Below, piece by piece: positions 17,890 through 26,048 of a stretch of DNA of 64,000 bases (its first letter is position 1; every line of letters starts with the position of its first letter). Position numbers and translations under genes: made by a program. Under the pieces are notes generated by a model. The model was not told where the DNA came from. It worked only from the letters and a program-made list of their open reading frames with translations, and did no database searches. The stretch is from the NCBI RefSeq assembly GCF_002205645.1, contig NZ_NIOF01000002.1:557657-621656 (forward strand), given 5' to 3'. The stretch is from Roseateles aquatilis. Lineage in GTDB: Bacteria > Pseudomonadota > Gammaproteobacteria > Burkholderiales > Burkholderiaceae_C.

Positions 17890-18314
17890 TCGCGCGTTGT
17901 TTGATCGTCGGGGCGGGCCGGGAGGCTCGCTCCCACCAGGCCCCCGGGCGTCCCGGATGGACCCGCGTCGATGGGCCCCGCTCACCTGCGATAGATGGCT
18001 CAAATCAACTATCCGCTAATCAACTATTGCTATTTCAAGTTGGTGTGAGGCTAATCATTGCCGGTTCTCGGCAATATTTCCATTCCTAGAATCTGACGTA
18101 GTGCTTCATTAATGAAGTGAAGTATCGACGATTGCCTTGCCAATATCGTCGCTCGAGCCGCGTCGGAGCTTGAATCTACAATGGATCACGGAAAGTTCAC
18201 CCTCGTCATGTCACGAGGAGCGCGGCGGCGAAATGGTGAGGCCCATGTATCCCGCGAACGGACCGGCTTGACGCTCGGCCGGCCCGGTCGCGCCGACCAG
18301 CGAGAGGACGCCCA
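17890..18314 (+). promoter_or_regulatory. Long AT-rich leader of the Ig-repeat gene with several inverted repeats
   Basis: This 425-bp stretch holds no gene. From about 17995 to 18180 it is AT-rich and contains TTGCTA (18027-18032), an inverted repeat ATTGCCG/CGGCAAT (18057-18063, 18069-18075), the perfect palindrome CTTCATTAATGAAG (18104-18117) and CGACGAT/ATCGTCG (18126-18132, 18145-18151). Such density suggests operators or a structured 5' leader. Confidence 0.55.
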
Positions 18315-21300
18315 GTGAGAGAGTTTTCGGAAACAGCCGCAGCCCAGTCGATGGCACGGACGCTCAACATCGCCAACATTCCCTGGACTGCCGCGCACGG
18401 CGCGTTCAGTGCCGCCACGCCGCGGGCGCCGGACCGCCTGGACGGTGTCCGGCGCGCGCGGCGCGCCGAGTCAGGCGACGACGCCATCGGCCCGGAGGTC
18501 GTCGCCTCGCCCGATGCCGTCTCCCCCGACGCCGAGTCCGGGGACGATGGCACCGAGTCGTTGGCGGTTGTCGGCGGCACGGCCTCCGACAGCGCTGATC
18601 AGGACCCGGACCACCATCGTGCCGCCGTCGCCTGGTGGTCCGCCGAAGGGGCCGCGTTGGCGCTGCTGTCGACAGGAGGCGCGATCGCCGCGCTGACCGT
18701 CCCGGACCGCGCCTCCAGCCCCAACGCCGGAACGGCCAAGCCGCCGCAGTCGCTTTCACCCCAGCCGATCCTGCCCCCCTCGGACATCGTGGTGCACGAT
18801 CCGCGGCGCGACGATCACCCGCGCGCGATGGGCCTGGCGCTTGCCGGTGCCGAAGTCCGCGTGACCTGGCCCGATGGCACCCAGAGCGTCGCGATCGCCG
18901 ACGCGGACGGCCACTGGTCGAGCGATGCCGCCGGTCCGCAGAAGAGCGGCGTCGTCATCGCGGTGGCTCATCGTGACGGGCTGACGAGCGCGGCGGCGCA
19001 CTGTCGCTACGACGACGTCACGCCACCTCGGCCAGGCACGCTCCGCCTTGACGGGTATGAGGACACGGGTGCCAGCGCGATCGACCGGCTCGGCAACGCG
19101 CGCGACTTCAACCTGGTGATCGATGGCCATGACACGAGCGCGGCCGTCGTCTACCAGTTGTCCGCCGATGGTGGCGTGACCTGGACCGATACGCCCGCCG
19201 CGCCGGTCGGGCTGCCTGACGGACGCTATCGCTTCCGCGCCGCGGTCACCGACGCGGCGGGGAACGTCGCCACGACCGACGAAGTCGGGCTCGTGCTCGA
19301 CACGCAAGGTCCCGAGCCCGGTGTGTTGCACGCCGATCGCGGCGCGGATCCGTCGACCGGACAGCAGCGGGTGACGCTGGCCGTGTCCGGCCAGGAGGCG
19401 GGCGCATCGATCCGGTTCGAGGTCTCGCGCGACGACGGCATGACGTGGCTCCCCACCGGCGCGGACCTGCCGTCGTTGCAGGACGGCGACTATCGCTTTC
19501 GCGCCGTGGTGACGGACGCCGCCGGCAACGTGAGCCGCACGTCCTCCAAGTCCGTCCTGGTCGATACCGTGCGTCCGGTGGCCGGCACGCTGCGCCTGGA
19601 CGGTTTCGACGATACCGGCGATAGCGCGCTGGACTTCCTCAGTCGCGACGATCATTTCGAGCTGCGCGTCGATGTCGAGCCCGGCGCGCGGGTCGTCTAC
19701 GAGCATTCGGTCGACGGCGGCGCGACCTGGGCGGTCGTGGATCCCGCGGTACGCGGACTGCCGGAGCTGATGCACCATTTCCGCGCAGTTGTCACCGACG
19801 GCGCCGGGAACGTCAGCGTCACGCCGACGGTTCTCGTGACCATCGATGCGACCGCGCCGGAGATCGGCCACCTGGACCTGGGGCAGTACACCGGTCAGGG
19901 GAACGCTCAGGTCGGCTACCGGGGCGCCGATCACACCTTCACGCTCGGCGTGGATCGCCACGCCGGGGGCGCCTTGTCCTATCAAGTGTCGACCGACGGC
20001 GGTGCGCACTGGGCGCCATGCGGCACGGTGATGGATGGCCTGATGGATGGCGACTACCAGTTCCGGGCACGGGTCGTCGATCCCGCTGGCAACGGCGCGA
20101 TCAGCAATGTCGTGACGGTCGGCGTTGACACACGCGAGCCGATCGCCGGCAGCCTGATCCTGACCGGTCTGGACGACACCGGCGACGATGCCGTCGATCG
20201 CATCAGCCCCGACGAGCTGTTCCAGCTGACCCTGGTCGGCTCCTCCGCGGCGGCGCTTTCGACGACGTTCCAGGTCTCCCGGAACGGCGGGAGAACCTGG
20301 AAGGACACCGTCGCCGACCAGGATCTGCGCAGCGACGGGACACGACTGTTCCGCGCGCAGGTGATCGATGCGGATGGCGGCATCCATTACACCCGGGCGA
20401 TCGCATTGACGACGGACTCCGACCCACCGGTCGCCGGTCAGTTGACCCTCCAGGGATTCGAGGACACCGGTATCAGCGCTGCCGATGGCATCACCCGCGA
20501 TGGCGACTTCCAGTTGCTCTACAGCGGCGGCAGCGGCCATAGCCGCTTCGACTTCGAGTTCTCCGTCAACGAAGGATGGAGCTGGCGTCCGTGCGGCGAT
20601 CACCTCAGCGGTCTGCCGGATGGCAACTACCTGTTTCGCGTGACCGCCTACGACACGACCGGCAACGGCGGCCGCTCCAATTGGGTGAAGGTCGTCGTCG
20701 ACACGCAGGCGCCGTCGGCTGGCCGCTTGGTGCTGTCAGAGTTCGACGACACCGGCGCCGCGGCCGATCTGGTCAGCCAGGACAACAGCTTCATGTTGAC
20801 GGTGGCGGACCAGGAGGCCAGTGCGGCCTTGCGCTTCGAGCGCTCGGTCGACGGCGGCGTGACCTGGCAGGTCACCGAGGCGGCGCAGTCCGGTCTGGCC
20901 GACGGCGGCTATCTCTATCGGGCCGTCGCCCTGGACACCGCGGGGAATGAGGCGACGACCGGCACATTGGCGGTGCGCGTCGACACCGCGCCGCCCGCGG
21001 CGGGAGCGCTCCGGGCCGAGGAAACGACCACACAGGACGGTCATCGCACCATTGAACTGCTGCTCCAGGGCGCCGAAGTCGGAGCCTCGGTGCACCACGA
21101 AGTTTCGGTCGACGGCGGCCAGCATTGGCAAGCGTCGACCGCCCGCACCACCGACGTGCCGCCTGGGGACTACCTCTTTCGTGCGGTCGTCGTCGACCAG
21201 GCCGGCAACGCGGCGATGACCGCGGCGCTGCCCGTGACGGTGGCGGCGCTTGGCCTCGCCGCAGCGCCCAGGGATGCCTGGATTCCCCGCGTTCCCGCCG

Positions 21301-21404
21301 ACGGCTCGGACAGCACCCTGGCCGCGTGGCTGCGCAGTCCCGACCCCGCCCTGACCGAGGGAACGTTCTGGATGCCGCCGTCCAGCCCGTTCGGCATGGG
21401 CTGA
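18315..21404 (+). CDS. Large Ig-like repeat protein, probable surface adhesin
   Basis: The 1029-residue protein starts at GTG behind AGAGGA. It has no N-terminal signal peptide. Residues 1-110 are disordered and acidic/Ala-rich, and a hydrophobic Gly/Ala segment lies near 112-135. From about residue 237 there are eight tandem domains of 85-100 residues, each with a P-x-A-G-x-L entry, often an EDTG-x-SA-x-D motif, a G-x-TW core and a Y-x-FRA-x-V-x-D-x-AGN exit. These match bacterial Ig-like domains of BapA/LapA-type adhesins. The last 50 residues are unrelated and lack RTX repeats. Absence of a Sec signal and the neighbouring type I system suggest export by that route, but this is inference. 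Confidence 0.8.
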   Translation: MREFSETAAAQSMARTLNIANIPWTAAHGAFSAATPRAPDRLDGVRRARRAESGDDAIGPEVVASPDAVSPDAESGDDGTESLAVVGGTASDSADQDPDHHRAAVAWWSAEGAALALLSTGGAIAALTVPDRASSPNAGTAKPPQSLSPQPILPPSDIVVHDPRRDDHPRAMGLALAGAEVRVTWPDGTQSVAIADADGHWSSDAAGPQKSGVVIAVAHRDGLTSAAAHCRYDDVTPPRPGTLRLDGYEDTGASAIDRLGNARDFNLVIDGHDTSAAVVYQLSADGGVTWTDTPAAPVGLPDGRYRFRAAVTDAAGNVATTDEVGLVLDTQGPEPGVLHADRGADPSTGQQRVTLAVSGQEAGASIRFEVSRDDGMTWLPTGADLPSLQDGDYRFRAVVTDAAGNVSRTSSKSVLVDTVRPVAGTLRLDGFDDTGDSALDFLSRDDHFELRVDVEPGARVVYEHSVDGGATWAVVDPAVRGLPELMHHFRAVVTDGAGNVSVTPTVLVTIDATAPEIGHLDLGQYTGQGNAQVGYRGADHTFTLGVDRHAGGALSYQVSTDGGAHWAPCGTVMDGLMDGDYQFRARVVDPAGNGAISNVVTVGVDTREPIAGSLILTGLDDTGDDAVDRISPDELFQLTLVGSSAAALSTTFQVSRNGGRTWKDTVADQDLRSDGTRLFRAQVIDADGGIHYTRAIALTTDSDPPVAGQLTLQGFEDTGISAADGITRDGDFQLLYSGGSGHSRFDFEFSVNEGWSWRPCGDHLSGLPDGNYLFRVTAYDTTGNGGRSNWVKVVVDTQAPSAGRLVLSEFDDTGAAADLVSQDNSFMLTVADQEASAALRFERSVDGGVTWQVTEAAQSGLADGGYLYRAVALDTAGNEATTGTLAVRVDTAPPAAGALRAEETTTQDGHRTIELLLQGAEVGASVHHEVSVDGGQHWQASTARTTDVPPGDYLFRAVVVDQAGNAAMTAALPVTVAALGLAAAPRDAWIPRVPADGSDSTLAAWLRSPDPALTEGTFWMPPSSPFGMG

Positions 21405-21435
21405 GCTCCGCCCCATTTCGAATCGAGAACCTCCC

Positions 21436-22587
21436 ATGACCCATGTCGACACGATTCCACTGGCGCCGTTGACGGTGCCGACGAAGACGGGGAGCCGATC
21501 GGCTTCCCGGTCGCGGTTCACCCCCTTGCGCGCCGTTCCCGGTCTACCGCCGGTGCGGCCCGGCGATGCCGGTGCCGTCCGATTCGGCAGCCAGGACATC
21601 ACCGATGCGGAGGGCAGGGTCGTTGCACACGACTTGCTGTTCCGCTGGAACACGGCCACCCAACCCGATTCGCTGGCGCCGGGCGAGTTCCTGGCCAGCG
21701 CGATGCTGTGCAACGGGCTGCTGGACGCCGCCGTCGCCGGGCGAACGCCCGAGGGGCTCCTGTTCATCGCCCTGGACGAGCCGACGTTGATGAGCCCGTT
21801 GGCTGAGCTGGTGGCCGAACAATTCGGCGTCGTCGACCTGACCGACGCGGTGGCGATCGACACACCGGTGCTGATGCGCGTCGCCCAGCTCCGCGCGAGC
21901 GGGCGTCGTTTCTGCATCGACGGCGTGCGTGATGTCGCCGATCCGCGCTGGCTGCTGGCGCCCTATGCGGACTACCTCAAGCTGGATCTCGTCATGGCGC
22001 GGCCCGAGCATTGGGCGCCGTTGGTCAATCAAGCCATGCGCTGTGGATTGGAAGTGATCGGCAAGCGCGTCGAGTCCGTGTCCAGTCATCAACGTCTGAG
22101 CGAGCTGGGCGTGACGCGGTTTCAGGGGCATTTCATCGCGCCGCCGATCGATGTGTCCGTGCCGGCGCTGCCCGGTTGCGACAGCGCCGTCGTCCTCAAG
22201 GCTCAGCGGCTGCTGGCCGACCGGGCCTCGGTGAACGCGGTGGCGATCGCCGTGTCGGCCGACCCGGCGCTGGTGATGCGGCTGCTGGTCCTGCACCGGC
22301 TTTACGCGGCGCCCACGAGCCAGGAGCCGGCAAGCCTTGCCGCGCTGCTTGCTGCGTTGCCGGTCTCGCTGCTGTCGGGCTGGGTGCGCGCGCTACTGCA
22401 GGCGGCCTGTCACGACCAGGGCGCGGCGTGGGTGCGCTCGGTGCGGGCGCAACTGGCGCGTTATCGCCAGAGCCTTGGCCGAGGCACCGCGTCGCCCGGC
22501 GAGGAGCTCGAGAGCGCGGCCTGGCAGTTCCAGCGGCGTCTTTGCAGTCCGCGGCACTACGTCAAGACCTTGCGCCATTCGAGTTGA
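21436..22587 (+). CDS. Degenerate EAL-HDOD paralogue
   Basis: The 383-residue protein aligns along its length with the EAL-HDOD protein at 10103 (shared LLFRWN, SPLAE, VPALPGCDS). The catalytic positions are lost: the EAL glutamate is Asp (AHDLLFRW), the metal Asn is Ala (LFIALDEPT), DD is DG (FCIDGVRD) and QGY is QGH. It cannot be a c-di-GMP phosphodiesterase and probably acts by protein contact or ligand binding. The HDOD-like half (about 245-383) is also divergent. It starts 31 bp after the Ig-repeat gene, so the two probably form an operon. Its 3' end overlaps the convergent sensor kinase by 26 bp. Confidence 0.82.
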   Translation: MTHVDTIPLAPLTVPTKTGSRSASRSRFTPLRAVPGLPPVRPGDAGAVRFGSQDITDAEGRVVAHDLLFRWNTATQPDSLAPGEFLASAMLCNGLLDAAVAGRTPEGLLFIALDEPTLMSPLAELVAEQFGVVDLTDAVAIDTPVLMRVAQLRASGRRFCIDGVRDVADPRWLLAPYADYLKLDLVMARPEHWAPLVNQAMRCGLEVIGKRVESVSSHQRLSELGVTRFQGHFIAPPIDVSVPALPGCDSAVVLKAQRLLADRASVNAVAIAVSADPALVMRLLVLHRLYAAPTSQEPASLAALLAALPVSLLSGWVRALLQAACHDQGAAWVRSVRAQLARYRQSLGRGTASPGEELESAAWQFQRRLCSPRHYVKTLRHSS

Positions 22588-24694
22588 CACCGCTGGGGCG
22601 CCGGGCCAGCGGCAAGGTCAGGGTCGTCGTGGCGCCACGGGCCCCGCGCTCGAAGTGGTACGTGCCGCCCATTCGAAGGGTGCGTTGCCGCATGTTCGCC
22701 AAGCCGTGGCCCGTCGAAGCGCCGAAGAAGGGTCGCACGGCCGAGGTCGCGTTGGCGATCGAGTCGCCGTTGTCCTTGACGATCAGCACCAGCTCGGTGT
22801 CGGACTGGTGCAACGTGATCCGCACCTGCGATGCCCGTGCGTACTTGAGCGTGTTGGCGACGCTCTCCTCGACGATGCGCAGCACCTCCTTGGACAGCTC
22901 CCCCAGCAACACGCATTCGCGACCGTCCTCGATGTCGTACTCGACTTGAAAGTCGGGCGCGCTCAGCAGCGAATCGAGGTTGAGACAGTAGTCGAAGAGG
23001 ATGCTCTGGATCTCCCGATGCTCGGTGGAGTCGGTCTCGTTGATGACGTTGCGGACCCCTTGCAGCACGTCGAGCAGGTTGCGCTCCAATTGCTGGCGCT
23101 CGGTGACTCCCTCGCGCACGCTGAAGATCGTCGCGACCAACCTCGATCCGATACCGTCATGCAGCTCGGTGTAAATTCGCTCGCGCTCCTCTTGGGCCGC
23201 CTCGCGGCGTTCCAGGTCGCGTTGCCGGTCGTAGCTGACCGCGAGCTCCATCTCCCGACGACGCAATGACTCGGCCAGGATGATGTTGGCCTGACGCACG
23301 TGCTCGACGCTGACGCGGTACTTCGAGAGGTGCACCCGCGCCATCACGATGAGCAGCGGCGGCAGGGCCAAGTGGGTCAGGTAGACGGGGGCCGTGAACA
23401 GCTGGAGCAGGCTCCAGCTTCCCGTGTGCACCGGCCATTCCACGATCCGCATGAGCACGTTGTAGTCATGCAGGATCAACAGGCCGGCCGCCAGCACGGC
23501 TATCAGCAGAAGCAACCCGGCGGCGTCGCGGGTCCGCTTGACATGCAAGGCCAGCCCGATCACCGCCCAGGCCTGGAATGGCACCAGCACCCAGATCCAC
23601 AGCATGTCCAGGTTCCATTCCACCAGCTTGCCGGCGAACGGCCAGATCATTGCGGCCCCGGCCGATACGCCCACCAGCGCGATCGTGGCGCGTCGGCTCG
23701 GCGGGCGGTCGACATAGCGCAGGATGAACTGGACCAGCATCACGTTCAGTGCTCCCGCGCAGAGGTAGAAACTCCAGAGCCAGAACGTTCGCCAACTCGC
23801 TGGCATGTAGACCCACAGTGACAGCGTATAGACCATTGCCCAGGTCAACGAGGCCATGCCGATCAGGCCGAACGCCGGGTCGGCGCGGTTGGCGAGCCAG
23901 ACGCCCACCATGAACAGCCCGGCCAGCAGGCAGAAGGCCTTCGAGGCGTCTGTCAGCGAACCGCCGATGAAATCGATGGTTTCGGCGATGTAGGCGATCT
24001 GGGCAGCCTGACCGATGTAGATCGGGGCGAGCGTGAAGAAGGGCTCCCAACTCGTCATCTCGACGGTCACGATGTTCCGTCGGTCACGGCGCAATAGCTT
24101 GCGTGGAAGCGCCGCGACGAGGGGACGAAACCACATGAAGCGTGCCGACGTCGTCGAGCGTGCATACCCGTCCAGCCAGACGCCGTTCAGGTAAAGGTCG
24201 GCCCCGTTGATGGCCTGGGTAATCAGCAGGCTCTTGGCCGGGCGACTGCTCGGCAGCAACGGATCGCCTTCGCGCGCGGGGTCGAAGATGTCCGCAGGCT
24301 CAAGATAGGGGTCGATGTCGATCTCGAAGTGCACATTGTGCAGCGCCTCGTGATGATCGGCGCGGACGAGGGTCGGCAGCGGCAACCGCTCATGAGCGTC
24401 GATCAACACGCCGCTCATCCGGCGCGCCTCGACGTCGTCGGGTGCCACCTCGCGCATCTGATAGTTGCGGACCTCCGGGATCGATGTCGCCAGGCCGGCG
24501 TGACCCGCCGCCGCCCACAATACGGACAGCAGCATGAGGGTGACGAGCAGTGCGAGCAGGGCGGAGTGGCTGAGCGGCCGGGCATGCCGTCGAGGGTGCG
24601 TGATGACGGCGCTCGCGACCCTCGCTTGTGCGGGTGTTTCTGACGTACCGCCTTCACCGGCGATGTCGGTATCGGTGTCGAAGTTCTGCTTCAT
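22562..24694 (-). CDS. 7TM-DISM sensor histidine kinase (NarX-type core)
   Basis: The 710-residue protein has an N-terminal transmembrane helix (about 45-65) and a periplasmic beta-rich domain (about 70-230) resembling 7TMR-DISM extracellular regions. Seven transmembrane helices (about 235-440) and a coiled linker follow. The HisKA_3-type phospho-acceptor box is ERIYTELHDGIGSRLV (His near 512), and the HATPase has its N-box in EESVANTLKYARAS and a G-box in STGHGLANMRQR. It starts at ATG behind GGGAGGACC. DISM domains often bind carbohydrates. The LuxR-type regulator at 11589 is the natural partner because NarX-type kinases pair with NarL-type regulators and none is nearer; this is inference. 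Confidence 0.9.
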   Translation of the reverse strand: MKQNFDTDTDIAGEGGTSETPAQARVASAVITHPRRHARPLSHSALLALLVTLMLLSVLWAAAGHAGLATSIPEVRNYQMREVAPDDVEARRMSGVLIDAHERLPLPTLVRADHHEALHNVHFEIDIDPYLEPADIFDPAREGDPLLPSSRPAKSLLITQAINGADLYLNGVWLDGYARSTTSARFMWFRPLVAALPRKLLRRDRRNIVTVEMTSWEPFFTLAPIYIGQAAQIAYIAETIDFIGGSLTDASKAFCLLAGLFMVGVWLANRADPAFGLIGMASLTWAMVYTLSLWVYMPASWRTFWLWSFYLCAGALNVMLVQFILRYVDRPPSRRATIALVGVSAGAAMIWPFAGKLVEWNLDMLWIWVLVPFQAWAVIGLALHVKRTRDAAGLLLLIAVLAAGLLILHDYNVLMRIVEWPVHTGSWSLLQLFTAPVYLTHLALPPLLIVMARVHLSKYRVSVEHVRQANIILAESLRRREMELAVSYDRQRDLERREAAQEERERIYTELHDGIGSRLVATIFSVREGVTERQQLERNLLDVLQGVRNVINETDSTEHREIQSILFDYCLNLDSLLSAPDFQVEYDIEDGRECVLLGELSKEVLRIVEESVANTLKYARASQVRITLHQSDTELVLIVKDNGDSIANATSAVRPFFGASTGHGLANMRQRTLRMGGTYHFERGARGATTTLTLPLARRPSGVNSNGARS

Positions 24695-24769
24695 GGTCCT
24701 CCCAGAGGCGTGCCTCCGTCGTCGTTGCGCGGGCACCTCTGCGGGTCCTCCGCGCATCGCGGCCTTCGG

Positions 24770-25000
24770 TCAATGCAAGGCGAGGTTGAGCTGGTCCACG
24801 ACCTGCGCCCAGTCCGCATCCTGCCGCAGCATGTCGTGCAGCGCGCGCGACTGGGCTTCGGTCCAGAACGGCGCTTCGGCCACGGACACCTCGCCGGGGA
24901 GTGGGCGGTGCCGCTGAATGAAGGCGCGAATTTCGGCCTCTTCGGACGGTAGGCCGAGCTGGTCGAAAAGCTCGGCGAAAGGATGAACAGTGTTCTCCAT
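24770..25000 (-). CDS. DUF2789 family small protein
   Basis: The 76-residue acidic protein starts MENTVHPFAELFDQLGLPS and contains the short helices and the PFWTEAQSRALHDMLRQDADW block typical of DUF2789, a proteobacterial family of unknown role. The ATG at 25000 follows CAGGAG. It lies 75 bp upstream of the sensor kinase on the same strand and could share its transcript. Confidence 0.82.
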   Translation of the reverse strand: MENTVHPFAELFDQLGLPSEEAEIRAFIQRHRPLPGEVSVAEAPFWTEAQSRALHDMLRQDADWAQVVDQLNLALH

Positions 25001-25235
25001 GGTGTCGCTCCTGTGCGGCAATCTCGAACGGTCAAAAAGTCCGGGACCGACGGGACGGCTCGGCCCCTCTGCGGACAAGGCTAACATCAACAAGTCATAC
25101 AAATGGAATCGGATCGTCACCGGTCCCCTCGTTGCCGTTGTCCGGGCGTTCCGGTTGGGCAAGATCGGGGCCAGGGCAGAGCCGGTCGCTTGTCATCGGG
25201 TCGAATCATCGACAGATTGAAGCAGTGGGGTCGCG

Positions 25236-26036
25236 ATGGAGGACGCGTTGGGCAGCGGAGCGCCAGGGGCGCTCATGACGCAGGCGTTGGAAATGATGGG
25301 CGATGCCGGATCCGGTCGGCCGTCGACGGGGCCGCGGCTGGAGGCCGCCGGCACCAGGCTGCGGCATTTCCACGTCTGCGCCTTCTTCAACACGCGGGAG
25401 GAGGAGTACCAGGTGCTCGGCCCGTTCTACCGCGACGCGCTGAGGCGGGGTGGGCCTCATCTGCATTTCCTCGAGCCGGGCGATATCGCCTCCGGGGCCG
25501 CGGACGAGCACCGCGACCTCCTGCGCGCCATCGGCATCGACGGCGCGGCCTGCGAGCATTGCGGGCAGTTGTCGTTGCAAGCGTGGCCCGCGCCCGTCGA
25601 GGCGTCGGCGGGTGGGCGCCGACGGCTCGACGTGGATGCGTTGCTGCAAGTCCTCGAGAGCGCCACGGCGGCGGGCGTCGATGAAGCCGTCGAGGCGTCG
25701 GGCGACGGTGGCCTGCGCGTCATGGGCCGGATGGGCTGGGCGATCCGTGGCGACCTGGACCGCCTCGATCTGCTCGAATACGAGGCGCGCGCCAACGAGG
25801 TGCTGGACCGCAACCGGCAGGCCGCCATCTGCGTCTACGACCTGGCCAGCCTCGATGGCGCGACGATGATGGATTTGCTGCGCACCCATCCGCTGACGCT
25901 GATCGGCGGAGTGCTGCGCGAGAATCCGTTTTTCACGCCGCCGGCCGAGATGCTGCGCGAGCTGTCCGCGCGCCGTGTCAGTGGCCGTCGGCGCGGCCCG
26001 CCGGCGCTGGCGATGCTCTCCCGCGCCGGATCCTGA
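25236..26036 (+). CDS. MEDS-domain sensory protein
   Basis: The 266-residue protein has one MEDS (methanogen/methylotroph DcmR sensory) domain, recognisable by HVCAFFNTREEEYQVLGPFY near residues 45-65 and by GRMGWAIRGDLDRLDLLEYEAR, CVYDLASLDG and HPLTLIGGVLRENPFF later. MEDS domains occur with kinases and regulators and are thought to sense small hydrocarbon-type ligands or redox state; the ligand is not known. It is the first gene of a tight four-gene run, 12 bp before a hybrid kinase, so it likely feeds a signal to that kinase. The free-standing form without its own output domain supports a partner role. Confidence 0.85.
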   Translation: MEDALGSGAPGALMTQALEMMGDAGSGRPSTGPRLEAAGTRLRHFHVCAFFNTREEEYQVLGPFYRDALRRGGPHLHFLEPGDIASGAADEHRDLLRAIGIDGAACEHCGQLSLQAWPAPVEASAGGRRRLDVDALLQVLESATAAGVDEAVEASGDGGLRVMGRMGWAIRGDLDRLDLLEYEARANEVLDRNRQAAICVYDLASLDGATMMDLLRTHPLTLIGGVLRENPFFTPPAEMLRELSARRVSGRRRGPPALAMLSRAGS

Positions 26037-26048
26037 CCCGCCTGCCGA

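Noticed and set aside
18756..20603. Long minus-strand frame opposite the Ig-repeat gene
   Set aside because: It mirrors the tandem repeats of the real gene and shows no signal, domain or ribosome site.
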